Below are positions 23,116-29,589 of a DNA stretch of 39,118 nucleotides, one piece after another. Both the position numbers and the translations under genes were made by a program. Source of the DNA: SVTX01 sp045588675 (lineage in GTDB: Bacteria > Bacillota > Clostridia > Oscillospirales > CAG-272); the NCBI GenBank assembly GCA_045588675.1, contig JAZNER010000003.1, positions 1-39,118 of the forward strand, in the 5' to 3' direction. Position 1 is the first letter of the stretch, and each line of letters opens with the position of its first letter. The notes beneath the pieces were generated by a model that saw nothing but the letters and a program-made list of their open reading frames with translations, made no database searches and had not been told where the DNA came from.

Positions 23116-23387
23116 TTCTCCCCACCTCTTTCTTTTGGTGTTCGGGTGTCGTTCGGCTGAAATTTATCCGTGTAACAATTTCGGCAATGGCTACAAGGAT
23201 ATTCTGTTGCGTGTTTGCCAAAATGAATACACTTTTCGCAATCCTTCTTTTCTTCAACATCCGCAATAGGCAATTCCTTTATAACCGCTTCAAAATCATC
23301 AACATCTATTTGCTCCGACCAATCAAATTTTGTCATTGCACTTTCCCTTATTTTCTTAACCATCAATTCTCTATCAATATAAGCCAT
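23112..23387 (-). CDS. Small Cys-rich phage protein, 91 residues
   Basis: It begins MAYIDRELMVKKIRESAMTK, a start seen in many Clostridia phage small proteins. It continues with FEAVIKELPIADVEEKKDCE and a CEKCIHFGKH...CSHCRNC metal-binding cluster. ATG 23387 overlaps the preceding stop as TGATG. The N-terminal helix plus zinc site resembles small regulatory or anti-host proteins, but no function is known. Confidence 0.65.
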   Translation of the reverse strand: MAYIDRELMVKKIRESAMTKFDWSEQIDVDDFEAVIKELPIADVEEKKDCEKCIHFGKHATEYPCSHCRNCYTDKFQPNDTRTPKERGGEK

Positions 23388-23557
23388 CACCCCTCACCGC
23401 CTTTCTCTTTATCGAAAGGAATATATTCTGTGCAATCTTCGGTTGTCTTATCACCGCACACAACATTATCCATATACCAAACACAACAAGCCATATCGGG
23501 CATTTCGTGAGCAATTTTACAAGTTCCGCATTTCTTCAAAGTTCCATTTTTCTTCAT
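23387..23557 (-). CDS. Small zinc-ribbon-like protein, 56 residues
   Basis: ATG 23557 to TGA 23387. It begins MKKNGTLKKCGTCKIAHEMP and has ACCVWYMDNVVCGDKTTEDC, a CxxC plus further cysteines likely to bind metal. It overlaps the gene on each side by one base, so it is translated as part of the chain. Function unknown. Confidence 0.6.
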   Translation of the reverse strand: MKKNGTLKKCGTCKIAHEMPDMACCVWYMDNVVCGDKTTEDCTEYIPFDKEKGGEG

Positions 23558-23838
23558 TATTCAACACCGCCTTTCTCGGTTGGGTGTCTCTTAATCTCAA
23601 CGCCACTATATGCAATAAGGCACATATCATAATGTTTCGATAAATCGCTCTCCAAAACCTTAAAGCACTCGGAACAAATATCTATCTTTTGATTTGTCAA
23701 TCCGTGTTGTCTGCCTGTTTCGTCATAATATTTCATAGGCAATCGGATTTCTTGCATCGGAGAACTTTCGTCTTTCTTTGCATATTCGATTTTTCCGCAC
23801 ACATCACAAATGTGTTTTATAAGATTTTCAACTTTCAT
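23557..23838 (-). CDS. Zinc-ribbon small protein, 93 residues
   Basis: It begins MKVENLIKHICDVCGKIEYA and has a second pair in DICSECFKVLESDL, so CxxC plus CxxC. It resembles the next upstream gene (HYCDICGKKM...CHECQQK), and the two are likely paralogues. The ATG overlaps the upstream stop. Function unknown; DNA- or protein-binding zinc ribbon is plausible. Confidence 0.65.
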   Translation of the reverse strand: MKVENLIKHICDVCGKIEYAKKDESSPMQEIRLPMKYYDETGRQHGLTNQKIDICSECFKVLESDLSKHYDMCLIAYSGVEIKRHPTEKGGVE

Positions 23839-24095
23839 TTCCCCTCATCTTCCTTTCTCATATCCAATCCCATAAGTCGCTTTAACACATCGTGAAAATC
23901 GTCCATATCAATATTGGCAATTTTCTGCTGACATTCGTGGCAGATTTCATCAAATCCTACCTCATAAACGCCTTGCAAACCAATATCAAAACAAATTCGG
24001 CATTCTCCATATTGATAGTCCAAAGGGTCTATATCTTGCATAACTGTTTTGTCTTGCATTTTCTTTCCACAAATATCGCAATAGTGTTTAATCAT
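23835..24095 (-). CDS. Zinc-ribbon small protein, 86 residues
   Basis: The start at ATG 24095 is preferred over 24104. It begins MIKHYCDICGKKMQDKTVMQ, with ECRICFD and EICHECQQKI later, three CxxC pairs likely binding two metal ions. It follows the Arc-like gene 24088-24228 and overlaps its end by 8 bp. It is probably a paralogue of 23557-23838. Confidence 0.6.
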   Translation of the reverse strand: MIKHYCDICGKKMQDKTVMQDIDPLDYQYGECRICFDIGLQGVYEVGFDEICHECQQKIANIDMDDFHDVLKRLMGLDMRKEDEGK

Positions 24096-24228
24096 TCTTC
24101 CCATCTTCCTTTCTCTGCTTATCTATCAGCCATCTTAAATACTCGCTGATGTTCATTCTGTGAGCGTGTGCATCGTTTTTCAACTTCTCACGCTCTCCCT
24201 CTTTGACTTTGAAATTTACCCATTCCAT
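24088..24228 (-). CDS. Arc-like ribbon-helix-helix protein, 46 residues (paralogue)
   Basis: ATG 24228 follows GAGGTGATACA. It begins MEWVNFKVKEGEREKLKNDA and has HRMNISEYLRWLIDKQRK. It is the second copy of the protein at 20180-20317: strand, then two helices, with the same HxHxxxxSEY turn. It directly follows the pseudoknot element 24254-24283. That RNA element may control its translation. The DNA target is unknown. Confidence 0.65.
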   Translation of the reverse strand: MEWVNFKVKEGEREKLKNDAHAHRMNISEYLRWLIDKQRKEDGKND

Positions 24229-24253
24229 TGTATCACCTCACTTATAATTATTT

Positions 24254-24283
24254 GCGGAGGTTTAACCGCCTCCGCTTCGGTTA
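24254..24283 (-). ncRNA. H-type RNA pseudoknot, copy A
   Basis: Minus-strand RNA reads AACCG-AA-GCGGAGG-CGGTT-AAA-CCTCCGC. AACCG pairs with CGGTT, and GCGGAGG pairs with CCTCCGC across it, the classic crossing order of an H-type pseudoknot. It starts about 10 bases after the stop of 24291-24587 and ends 26 bases before the ATG of the Arc-like gene. A second copy (30210-30237) has compensatory changes in both stems. A translation-control or mRNA-protection role is inferred. Confidence 0.6.
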
Positions 24284-24290
24284 TTTTGTT

Positions 24291-24587
24291 TTATGCTATG
24301 TATTTTTCTATATATCTCATAACAGGGTCAAAAATTGTTACTGTTGCAACTTGATTTACATAATGGGTCTTTTCGGGCAAATCCAAAACTACCATTTCAC
24401 CATTGTTTTTTTCTACCCATTTTTTCAATCTTTCAATCTCGGCTTTCAAAGTCTCAACCTTTGTATAAGGCGTTGCTTTTCTAATCTTGATTGTATAGCC
24501 CGTTGCATAATTTTCATTGTTCTTAAAACAATCAAATTCATATCTTGCTCTTTCCATCATTTCAATTACATATTTAGGAGTTGTCAT
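24291..24587 (-). CDS. Small helical phage protein, 98 residues
   Basis: It begins MTTPKYVIEMMERARYEFDC and has GYTIKIRKATPYTKVETLKA, then a Lys/Glu-rich helix and VTIFDPVMRYIEKYIA. No family known to me. It is the first gene after the promoter at 24638-24666, and a pseudoknot follows its stop. First genes of strong phage units are often host-takeover proteins, but nothing in the sequence proves that here. Confidence 0.6.
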   Translation of the reverse strand: MTTPKYVIEMMERARYEFDCFKNNENYATGYTIKIRKATPYTKVETLKAEIERLKKWVEKNNGEMVVLDLPEKTHYVNQVATVTIFDPVMRYIEKYIA

Positions 24588-24637
24588 TTTTATTACCTCA
24601 TTTCTTTTATTTAGGTTTCTCTCGACCTTGTAACTAC

Positions 24638-24666
24638 ATTATACACCATAACAACCCAAATGTCAA
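24638..24666 (-). promoter_or_regulatory. Consensus sigma-70 promoter
   Basis: TTGACA (24661-24666), 17-base spacer, TATAAT (24638-24643), preceded by A/T tracts that resemble an UP element. It starts the unit 24587 to 20935, just below the portal terminator. Confidence 0.85.
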
Positions 24667-24695
24667 CCCCTTTTTCAAAACTTTTTTAATTTTTT

Positions 24696-24731
24696 TAAAA
24701 AAAATACCGAAAACATTTCTGTTCTCGGTAT
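24696..24731 (-). terminator. Strong intrinsic terminator after the portal gene
   Basis: ATACCGAGAAC pairs with GTTTTCGGTAT (24721-24731 with 24704-24714) around a 6-base loop and is followed by TTTTTTT on the minus strand. It lies 8 bp below the portal stop. Confidence 0.9.
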
Positions 24732-24738
24732 CGTGGTA

Positions 24739-26061
24739 TTATTGCCCGGCCAAAATCCTCTCTAATGCTTGGTCAGTGTTGGTCTGTGCCTGTGCGGATA
24801 TTCGGGCAAGTTTGTCGGCAATTTCCTCGTCGGTCATATTCGGGTAAAGCCATCTCAATTCGTCCTCTTTTTCAAGCACTCCACGGTCAACGGCTGAAAC
24901 AATACGCTCATACTGTTTGTCATAGTCCTCGTAGGTATCGAACCAATCAACCATAACTGTATAAAGGTCAAGCGGAATATTCAAGAACACCGCATCCGCT
25001 TCAAGCGTTGCCTTTATGCCGTCAAACATAGCAGATTGAATTTTCTTTACGAATGAGCGTGTCTTTGTGTTGGCGGTTCGTATCTCTGTTGCCGTTGCCC
25101 CTGATGTGTGTTCTGCCTCGGTCAAGAAGCCACGGTCAAGTCCGACCATATCTTCCCAATCGGCTTTGGCATCAATGAGTTTTTGCTTATAGTCTGCGTA
25201 TCGAGTGGACGGAGCAAAACTGTCAATCAGCGTTCCGTCAACTCCTGCCTTTTTGCGAATTGTGTAAATACCTTCGGGCAAATCAAAACGCTCCCCGTCT
25301 TTTGTGCCGATTTTTCTTGCAACGGTTTCATCTGCGAAAAGTTTTGTTTTCATCAAGTGCATTTCTTCGTCAAGATTATTCCTTGCAACCTTGATTTGAT
25401 TTTCCACTTCCTCGCACCCAAAGTTCAGCGGAACGCCCCATTCAGAAAGTCCACGGCTGTCTTGCGGTGATTTGTAGTACGCTACGCCGATATTGTTAGC
25501 ATTGTAATACGCCACGTTATCGTTTTTATAATGCTCCCATTCAGCCAAATATTCCTCGTTACCGCTCTTGTCGGTAGTGTAGTAGTAAACATACAAAGTG
25601 CCGTTTTCATCAAGGATATGGTGTCTTATCAGCCTGTATTCCCTATGCTTGACAATCTTCTTGTCAATAACCATAGCAACCTCATACATCTTATCGGCTA
25701 CCATACGATAAACGGAAACATCAGCAGGAGCGATAATGCGGTGATATGGCTCATCGTCTTCTCCTGTTGCCATAGTTACGAACACGCCACCTTTACCGCA
25801 CATTGTCGAGCAGAGTTCATAAAGTTTCGCCTGTAAATTATCTGCTAATGGTATCAACGGCTGAACAAGTGTGCTGTCCGTCTGCAACTCTACCGTTGCT
25901 TCATCGCATACAAGCGAGGTCAGTTTTGTGTTAGCAATCGCTAACGGATTGTATTCGGTTATATTCTCCCAATCCTGAACCTTTACGACGATTTTCTTTT
26001 CTTCGTCATATTGGTCTATCTTCTTTTTGACAAATCCCCAAAAATTACTCCAAAATCCCAA
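24739..26061 (-). CDS. Portal protein (SPP1 gp6-like)
   Basis: This 440-residue protein has MCGKGGVFVTMATGEDDEPY in the N-terminal wing, then HREYRLIRHHILDENGTLYV, and a C-terminal GLDRGFLTEAEHTSGATATE with the long helix around ETRTANTKTRSFVKKIQ-like residues. It is the DNA gate of the head and sits directly after the large terminase. A strong terminator follows. Unlike many relatives, the minor head gene is not next to it but in a separate unit. Confidence 0.85.
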   Translation of the reverse strand: MGFWSNFWGFVKKKIDQYDEEKKIVVKVQDWENITEYNPLAIANTKLTSLVCDEATVELQTDSTLVQPLIPLADNLQAKLYELCSTMCGKGGVFVTMATGEDDEPYHRIIAPADVSVYRMVADKMYEVAMVIDKKIVKHREYRLIRHHILDENGTLYVYYYTTDKSGNEEYLAEWEHYKNDNVAYYNANNIGVAYYKSPQDSRGLSEWGVPLNFGCEEVENQIKVARNNLDEEMHLMKTKLFADETVARKIGTKDGERFDLPEGIYTIRKKAGVDGTLIDSFAPSTRYADYKQKLIDAKADWEDMVGLDRGFLTEAEHTSGATATEIRTANTKTRSFVKKIQSAMFDGIKATLEADAVFLNIPLDLYTVMVDWFDTYEDYDKQYERIVSAVDRGVLEKEDELRWLYPNMTDEEIADKLARISAQAQTNTDQALERILAGQ

Positions 26062-26079
26062 AATATCACGCTCCTATAT

Positions 26080-27309
26080 TTAATCGGTTAAGTACGCATA
26101 TTCGTCTGCTATTGAATAGAAAAAGCCGTCAATCATATCTATACATTGGCTTCCGTCATCGCAGATTGTTCCCTCTATATTCTCATCATACACGGCATCT
26201 TGCAACTGCTCAACCAACGGCTTACATTGTCCGTCAAGTATCTTAAAACGCCCTGTGTGCATCAATTTATTTAATTTTATCGGTCTATCTATTAAAGGCA
26301 TAACAGACTTGACCGCCGCCGCATTGTCAAAGATATACCGCCAAGAGTTCAAACCGTTTATGATTGTATAATACGCATCATCTATATAGCAATTTTGCAC
26401 CCGTACATTGTAGGTGCTTTCGATATACTCAATAAACTTTTTCGCCTTTTCTTCTACATCTTGTGGCTTCATATCCTGTGGCATAATCTCATCAGCCTTT
26501 AACACATAAAGCACATTATCATCTCCAAGAGCAGAAGCAACCAAGCCATAATGCGACTTGTTACCGCCTAAATCGTAACCAACCATACACCACTTGAAAT
26601 GCTTTGGCAAATCCTCTTTTTTTACAAGGTATTTCTTCGGGTTATCTGCAAAGTCAGGGAATACAACGCCCTCTGCTCTTTTCCACAATCCCAAAACATA
26701 ACGGTCAAAATAAACTGTACCGCCGTACTCTATTTCAAGTGCCTTTACAAATTCGGGAGGGTTAAATGGGTTATCATACAAGGTGTATTGCTGATAGAAA
26801 ATGTCTGCATCGCTATCAAGAAATTCCTTGAACCAATGCCGAGGGCTTTCAGGGTTGCAAGTGCCGTCAAATCTTGAATAACTTTTATCAAGTCGAGATT
26901 TCAACATATTGAACACATCTTCGTGCCAAGTTACAACCTCATCACCATAGCAATACTTGATTGAAGAACCTCGCAATCGGTTTACTTGATTGATTTTATC
27001 CGCGCCGATACAATGCACCTTTTCGCCGAACATTATAGCCGTGTTATCTGCTTTTATGTCGCTTACAAGGTCAACGCCCCATATATTCTGCAACGGCTCT
27101 ATTATGTTTCTTTGCAAGGTGCTTTTTGTGTTGCCAAGAATGACATACAATCCATCTTTACCGCTTACTGCTCTAATGCGTTTCGGTATGAGGTAATAAT
27201 CAAGAAAGGTCTTTCCGCTTCTCGTTGCGCCACATTTTATAGACCAACGGTGGTCATTACAATTATTCCAAAACTCTTTTTGCTTGGGTGTAAAATCAAG
27301 TTTCGCCAT
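26080..27309 (-). CDS. terL: Terminase large subunit
   Basis: This 409-residue protein has the ATPase site CGATRSGKT at residues 26-34, the Walker B strand IKYCYGDE at 117-124, and FDGTCNPES at about 148-156. The C-terminal RuvC-like nuclease acidic residues are likely in VGYDLGGN (Asp246), CYIDDAYY (Asp310/311) and CIDMIDGF near the end. It drives packaging of concatemeric DNA. The circular permutation implied by the terminal overlap favours a headful (pac) mode, not tested here. It overlaps the small terminase gene by 14 bp. Confidence 0.95.
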   Translation of the reverse strand: MAKLDFTPKQKEFWNNCNDHRWSIKCGATRSGKTFLDYYLIPKRIRAVSGKDGLYVILGNTKSTLQRNIIEPLQNIWGVDLVSDIKADNTAIMFGEKVHCIGADKINQVNRLRGSSIKYCYGDEVVTWHEDVFNMLKSRLDKSYSRFDGTCNPESPRHWFKEFLDSDADIFYQQYTLYDNPFNPPEFVKALEIEYGGTVYFDRYVLGLWKRAEGVVFPDFADNPKKYLVKKEDLPKHFKWCMVGYDLGGNKSHYGLVASALGDDNVLYVLKADEIMPQDMKPQDVEEKAKKFIEYIESTYNVRVQNCYIDDAYYTIINGLNSWRYIFDNAAAVKSVMPLIDRPIKLNKLMHTGRFKILDGQCKPLVEQLQDAVYDENIEGTICDDGSQCIDMIDGFFYSIADEYAYLTD

Positions 27310-27703
27310 TGTTCATTACCTCGTCAATATCGCCCAAAACCTTGTCAAGTTTCTCAATAATGCCCTTACTTCCGTTATCCGTTACGGCATATCGTTTCAT
27401 AAGTGCATCGCCCGCCTTTAACCTATCCGACAAAGAGGCATCAAGCCCAAATTGGTCTTTTACCTCTCCACGCATAACCGCCGTATAAAACTCTATAACC
27501 TCGTTTGCATCTGCTACACGCTTTTCTCCCTGCTCTGCCATTCGTTCACCTATATATGCAGAAATTTCAGGTTTTTTCAAGTTTTCATTTCCAATAGAAT
27601 AAGCCGTCTTTTCACTATATCCTGCTTTAATAGCCGCCTCTGTTGCGTTTCCTGTTTGGATATAATAATCGGCAAATGCTTTCTGTCTTTCATTCAATGC
27701 CAA
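27296..27703 (-). CDS. terS: Terminase small subunit
   Basis: This 135-residue protein begins MALNERQKAFADYYIQTGNA and has EAAIKAGYSEKTAYSIGNEN. This is the helix-turn-helix DNA-binding domain of Terminase_2-type small subunits (residues about 15-45), followed by an oligomerisation helix. It recognises the pac site, usually within or near its own gene. Its end overlaps the large subunit gene. Confidence 0.9.
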   Translation of the reverse strand: MALNERQKAFADYYIQTGNATEAAIKAGYSEKTAYSIGNENLKKPEISAYIGERMAEQGEKRVADANEVIEFYTAVMRGEVKDQFGLDASLSDRLKAGDALMKRYAVTDNGSKGIIEKLDKVLGDIDEVMNNGET

Positions 27704-27940
27704 TTACTCACCCTCTTTCAGTATGTCTGCAAGATAATTGACAACATCAATCAATCGGAATGTTTCAAGCAAAGTCTTATATTTTGTTTTGCCCTTTTCC
27801 TCTACTTTCTCTTTCAAAATATATTTCGTTGACATCTTTTCCAATGCTTCGGAATAAAACTGATTTTGATTGATTGTAATATATCTGCCTTTGAATGTAA
27901 GAGCCTTTTGCAGTTTATATACAATAGATTTCAAACTCAA
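27704..27940 (-). CDS. Conserved small protein upstream of the terminase
   Basis: About 78 residues from TTG 27940, six bases after GGGGTG; an in-frame GTG at 27961 is also possible. It begins (M)SLKSIVYKLQKALTFKGRYI and has IVYKLQKALTFKGRYITINQ, then NQFYSEALEKMSTKYILKEK. Conserved before the terminase of Clostridia phages, function not known. It lies just below the tRNA cluster and is probably in the same transcript. Confidence 0.65.
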   Translation of the reverse strand: MSLKSIVYKLQKALTFKGRYITINQNQFYSEALEKMSTKYILKEKVEEKGKTKYKTLLETFRLIDVVNYLADILKEGE

Positions 27941-27953
27941 TACATTCACCCCA

Positions 27954-27998
27954 TTATGCACAAAAGAGCCGACACAATCGGCTGTGTTTGGTTAGCAT
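27954..27998 (-). other. Possible 14-codon leader peptide with hairpin
   Basis: A short frame, MLTKHSRLCRLFCA then TAA, starts at 27998 about ten bases after AAGGAG. A 6-bp hairpin (AGCCGA/TCGGCT), followed by CTTTTGTG, lies inside it. It could be a leader-peptide attenuator ahead of the terminase unit, or simply the region between the tRNAs and the next gene. Confidence 0.25.
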
Positions 27999-28026
27999 AT
28001 TGTATCAACTCCTTGTATAGTTATTT

Positions 28027-28141
28027 TGGTGGGCAAGGCTGGATTTGAACCAACAAGAGATACTGTACAATACCTCAGAGGAAATAGTCCCCCTGCGTTT
28101 ACCATCGGCTACTATCTGTTTCGCCTTTTCGCCACTTACCC
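28027..28141 (-). tRNA. tRNA-like gene, class II shape, 115 nt with expanded D-loop
   Basis: Acceptor GGGTAAG pairs with CTTGCCC (one G-U), followed by A and an encoded CCA. The T arm is canonical: GTTGG-TTCAAAT-CCAGC. D-stem GCG/CGC is present, but its loop is 32 bases and carries its own GGC/GCC pairing. A 7-bp variable arm (GAGGTAT/GTATCTC) marks a Leu/Ser/Tyr-type tRNA. The anticodon arm is GGGGG-ACTATTT-CCTCT; it lacks T33, so no anticodon is assigned. It could be a processed unusual tRNA, a degenerate tRNA-Leu or a tRNA mimic. Confidence 0.5.
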
Positions 28142-28207
28142 ATATCAGCCGTTTTCGGTCGGCAAACACCACTTTTTTAAGTGCCTACTAACGCAAGGCA
28201 TTTCGTT

Positions 28208-28336
28208 TGGTGGATAGACAAGGATTTGCACCTTGTATGACAACAACGGTTTCACCCATTGCGATTTCTGCCATCCGTGTCAATGCGCCCGACAACTGTC
28301 TACGCCTATTCGCGTCTACCTATTCCGCCACTATCC
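28208..28336 (-). tRNA. tRNA-like gene, 129 nt, degenerate or mimic
   Basis: The 5' end GGATAG pairs with CTATCC, with encoded CCA after A. The D region begins TGGCGGAATAGGTAGACGC, as in bacterial tRNA-Leu. The T arm is CAAGG-TGCAAAT-CCTTG, but with G in place of the conserved T at position 55. A 7-bp arm (GCAATGG/CCGTTGT) resembles a variable arm. About 40 extra bases lie between the D region and that arm, and no normal anticodon stem fits. It may be a decaying tRNA, or a tRNA-derived RNA with another role. Confidence 0.4.
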
Positions 28337-28348
28337 ATATAGTTCGCA

Positions 28349-28374
28349 CCGATGGTCTAAATTTCACCCATCGG
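28349..28374 (-). other. Hairpin between tRNA genes
   Basis: CCGATGG and CCATCGG form a perfect 7-bp stem with a 12-base loop beginning GTGAAA. The string ATGGGTGAAA occurs both here and in the variable arm of the neighbouring 129-nt tRNA-like gene, which suggests shared origin. It may be a spacer structure used in processing of the tRNA transcript. Confidence 0.4.
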
Positions 28375-28440
28375 CACTTCTCGTCTTTCCGAGCTGTCAG
28401 TCAAAAGAAGGGAGGTATGCCAATGAAAATCCATCATCGG

Positions 28441-28517
28441 TGGCTACGGAGGCAAGATTTGAACTTGCGAAATGATAGAGTCAAAGTCTATTGCCTTTAC
28501 CTCTTGGCTACTCCGCA
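28441..28517 (-). tRNA. tRNA-Gln (anticodon TTG)
   Basis: Acceptor TGCGGAG pairs with CTCCGTA (one G-U), discriminator G, encoded CCA. The D arm is normal. The anticodon arm is ATAGA-CTTTGAC-TCTAT (TTG at 34-36, T33 present) and the T arm GCAAG-TTCAAAT-CTTGC. It reads CAA (and CAG by wobble). It begins about 7 bases after the start point expected from the promoter at 28531-28559. As a phage-encoded tRNA it may offset codon use or host tRNA cleavage. Confidence 0.93.
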
Positions 28518-28530
28518 TCGCTTCTTTATC

Positions 28531-28559
28531 ATTATATCATTTTTATATTCATTTGTCAA
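28531..28559 (-). promoter_or_regulatory. Consensus sigma-70 promoter for tRNAs and packaging genes
   Basis: TTGACA (28554-28559), 17-base spacer, TATAAT (28531-28536) with upstream TG. The tRNA-Gln gene begins at once after it. Transcription probably continues through the terminase and portal genes to the terminator at 24696-24731. Confidence 0.85.
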
Positions 28560-28561
28560 GT

Positions 28562-29091
28562 TCAATCAAATTTTCTTATTTGCCTTGTGATTTCTTTGCA
28601 AGATTTCATCTCGTGGCACGCGCCACCTTGATATTCGCACATAGGAACAAGCAGGTCTTTAAATTCGGGCATTTTTTCTATAACCAAATCGCACATTTTT
28701 TGTACCACCTCGCTCGTTTCTTCGCTTGCCTGCAAAGCCGTTTGTTCGCTATTGTCATTAATTCTTCGGCGTTCATGTCCCAAATCATACAGACGGTTTC
28801 GTTTTGCGGAGCAAAATTTCTATCATATTCGCTCTGCCTATCGTTTCTTTGGGATTTAACATAAGGCTGTGCGTGTACGTGTCGGCAAAGGTGAACACTC
28901 ACCCAATAAGGACATTCAATGTAAAAAGAAAAATGCAATCTGCGAATGGGGCTGTGTCTTGCTTCCAAAATAGATCGCTTCCACGTTTCGTTTGGCTCTG
29001 TTATGGCGTTCTTGCCAACCGTTACCTAAGCGCGTTTTTTGACTTCAAACCAATCGTTGTCGTTTGGCATTTCATTTATTTTCACCATCAT
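28562..29091 (-). pseudogene. ThyX-like protein gene broken by an amber codon and a frameshift
   Basis: From ATG 29091 (GGAGG upstream) the frame reads ...NDNDWFEVKKRA, then TAG, then VTVGKNAITEPNETWKRSIL. It continues EARHSPIRRLHF, YWVSVHLCRHVHAQPYVKSQ and RNDRQSEYDRNFAPQNETVC, to RLCRQA near 28735. The natural continuation (SEETSEVVQKMC, VPMCEYQGGACHEMKSC) is in a different frame. This matches phage proteins related to the flavin-dependent thymidylate synthase fold (SVHLCRH...KSQRNDRQS). Two independent lesions argue for a pseudogene. TAG serves as a normal stop in several late genes here, so recoding is unlikely but not excluded; a sequencing error could explain the frameshift. Confidence 0.75.
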
Positions 29092-29300
29092 TTTGCAACT
29101 TCCTCCGCATCTTCTACATTTACCCTTGTATAACTATTACCAACAACCGCCTTCATATAGGCCGAATTTTTGGTTTTGCCTTTATCAAATCCGATAATTA
29201 ATTCCATTGGATAATATTTGACGCCTTGGCAAACCACAACCGCTTGATTTTCATAAACCGAGTTGATTTGGCAAAGTTCTAAATATCGCTTTCTGTCCAT
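29088..29300 (-). CDS. Small hypothetical protein, 70 residues
   Basis: Start taken at ATG 29300. It begins MDRKRYLELCQINSVYENQA and has VVVCQGVKYYPMELIIGFDK, then AYMKAVVGNSYTRVNVEDAE. It appears to be a compact alpha/beta protein with no recognised motif. It overlaps its upstream neighbour by 22 bp, and its end provides the ribosome site for the ThyX-like gene. Confidence 0.6.
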   Translation of the reverse strand: MDRKRYLELCQINSVYENQAVVVCQGVKYYPMELIIGFDKGKTKNSAYMKAVVGNSYTRVNVEDAEEVAK

Positions 29301-29476
29301 AACTTTATATCCGCTTTCTTTTTGGTTTCGCAATCATAAACTTTATATTTCCATCCGCTTTCTTCTATTGTGTTGATTTGCTTAATAACATCTTCTTTTG
29401 TTCTTGCGAATGCCCATTCTGACCATTTTTTGTCTTTTTTTCTCTTGGCATATATTTTATATCTTTTTGTGTTCAC
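29279..29476 (-). CDS. Small basic protein, 65 residues
   Basis: It starts at GTG 29476, overlapping the preceding stop (GTGA). It begins (M)NTKRYKIYAKRKKDKKWSEW and has AFARTKEDVIKQINTIEESG, WKYKVYDCETKKKADIK. Lys-rich alpha/beta layout, possibly nucleic-acid binding. No family known to me. Part of the 30492-28562 unit. Confidence 0.6.
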   Translation of the reverse strand: MNTKRYKIYAKRKKDKKWSEWAFARTKEDVIKQINTIEESGWKYKVYDCETKKKADIKLWTESDI

Positions 29477-29589
29477 TTGCCGCTCCCCGCCCCTTGCGCT
29501 TTCTCATACCTCCCGCAAGGTCCGACCCATACCGCTTTTTCACAACCAAGAAAATATCGGCAATCGGGACAATGTTTTTGCTCACTCAT
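29473..29589 (-). CDS. Micro zinc-binding protein, 38 residues
   Basis: ATG 29589 to TGA 29473: MSEQKHCPDCRYFLGCEKAV then WVGPCGRYEKAQGAGSGK. CPDC...C...C gives four cysteines that could hold one zinc ion. It overlaps the upstream glycosylase gene by 4 bp and the downstream gene by 4 bp. Function unknown. Confidence 0.6.
   Translation of the reverse strand: MSEQKHCPDCRYFLGCEKAVWVGPCGRYEKAQGAGSGK

Noticed and set aside
28207..28590. Plus-strand frames with motifs such as GFAPCM and QDLNLRND
   Set aside because: These are translations antisense to tRNA genes, a well-known source of false proteins.
28562..29091. Amber recoding of the genome (TAG as sense)
   Set aside because: TAG is used as the natural stop at 5691, 9032 and 13636, and only the ThyX-like gene has an internal TAG, alongside a frameshift; decay is the simpler reading.
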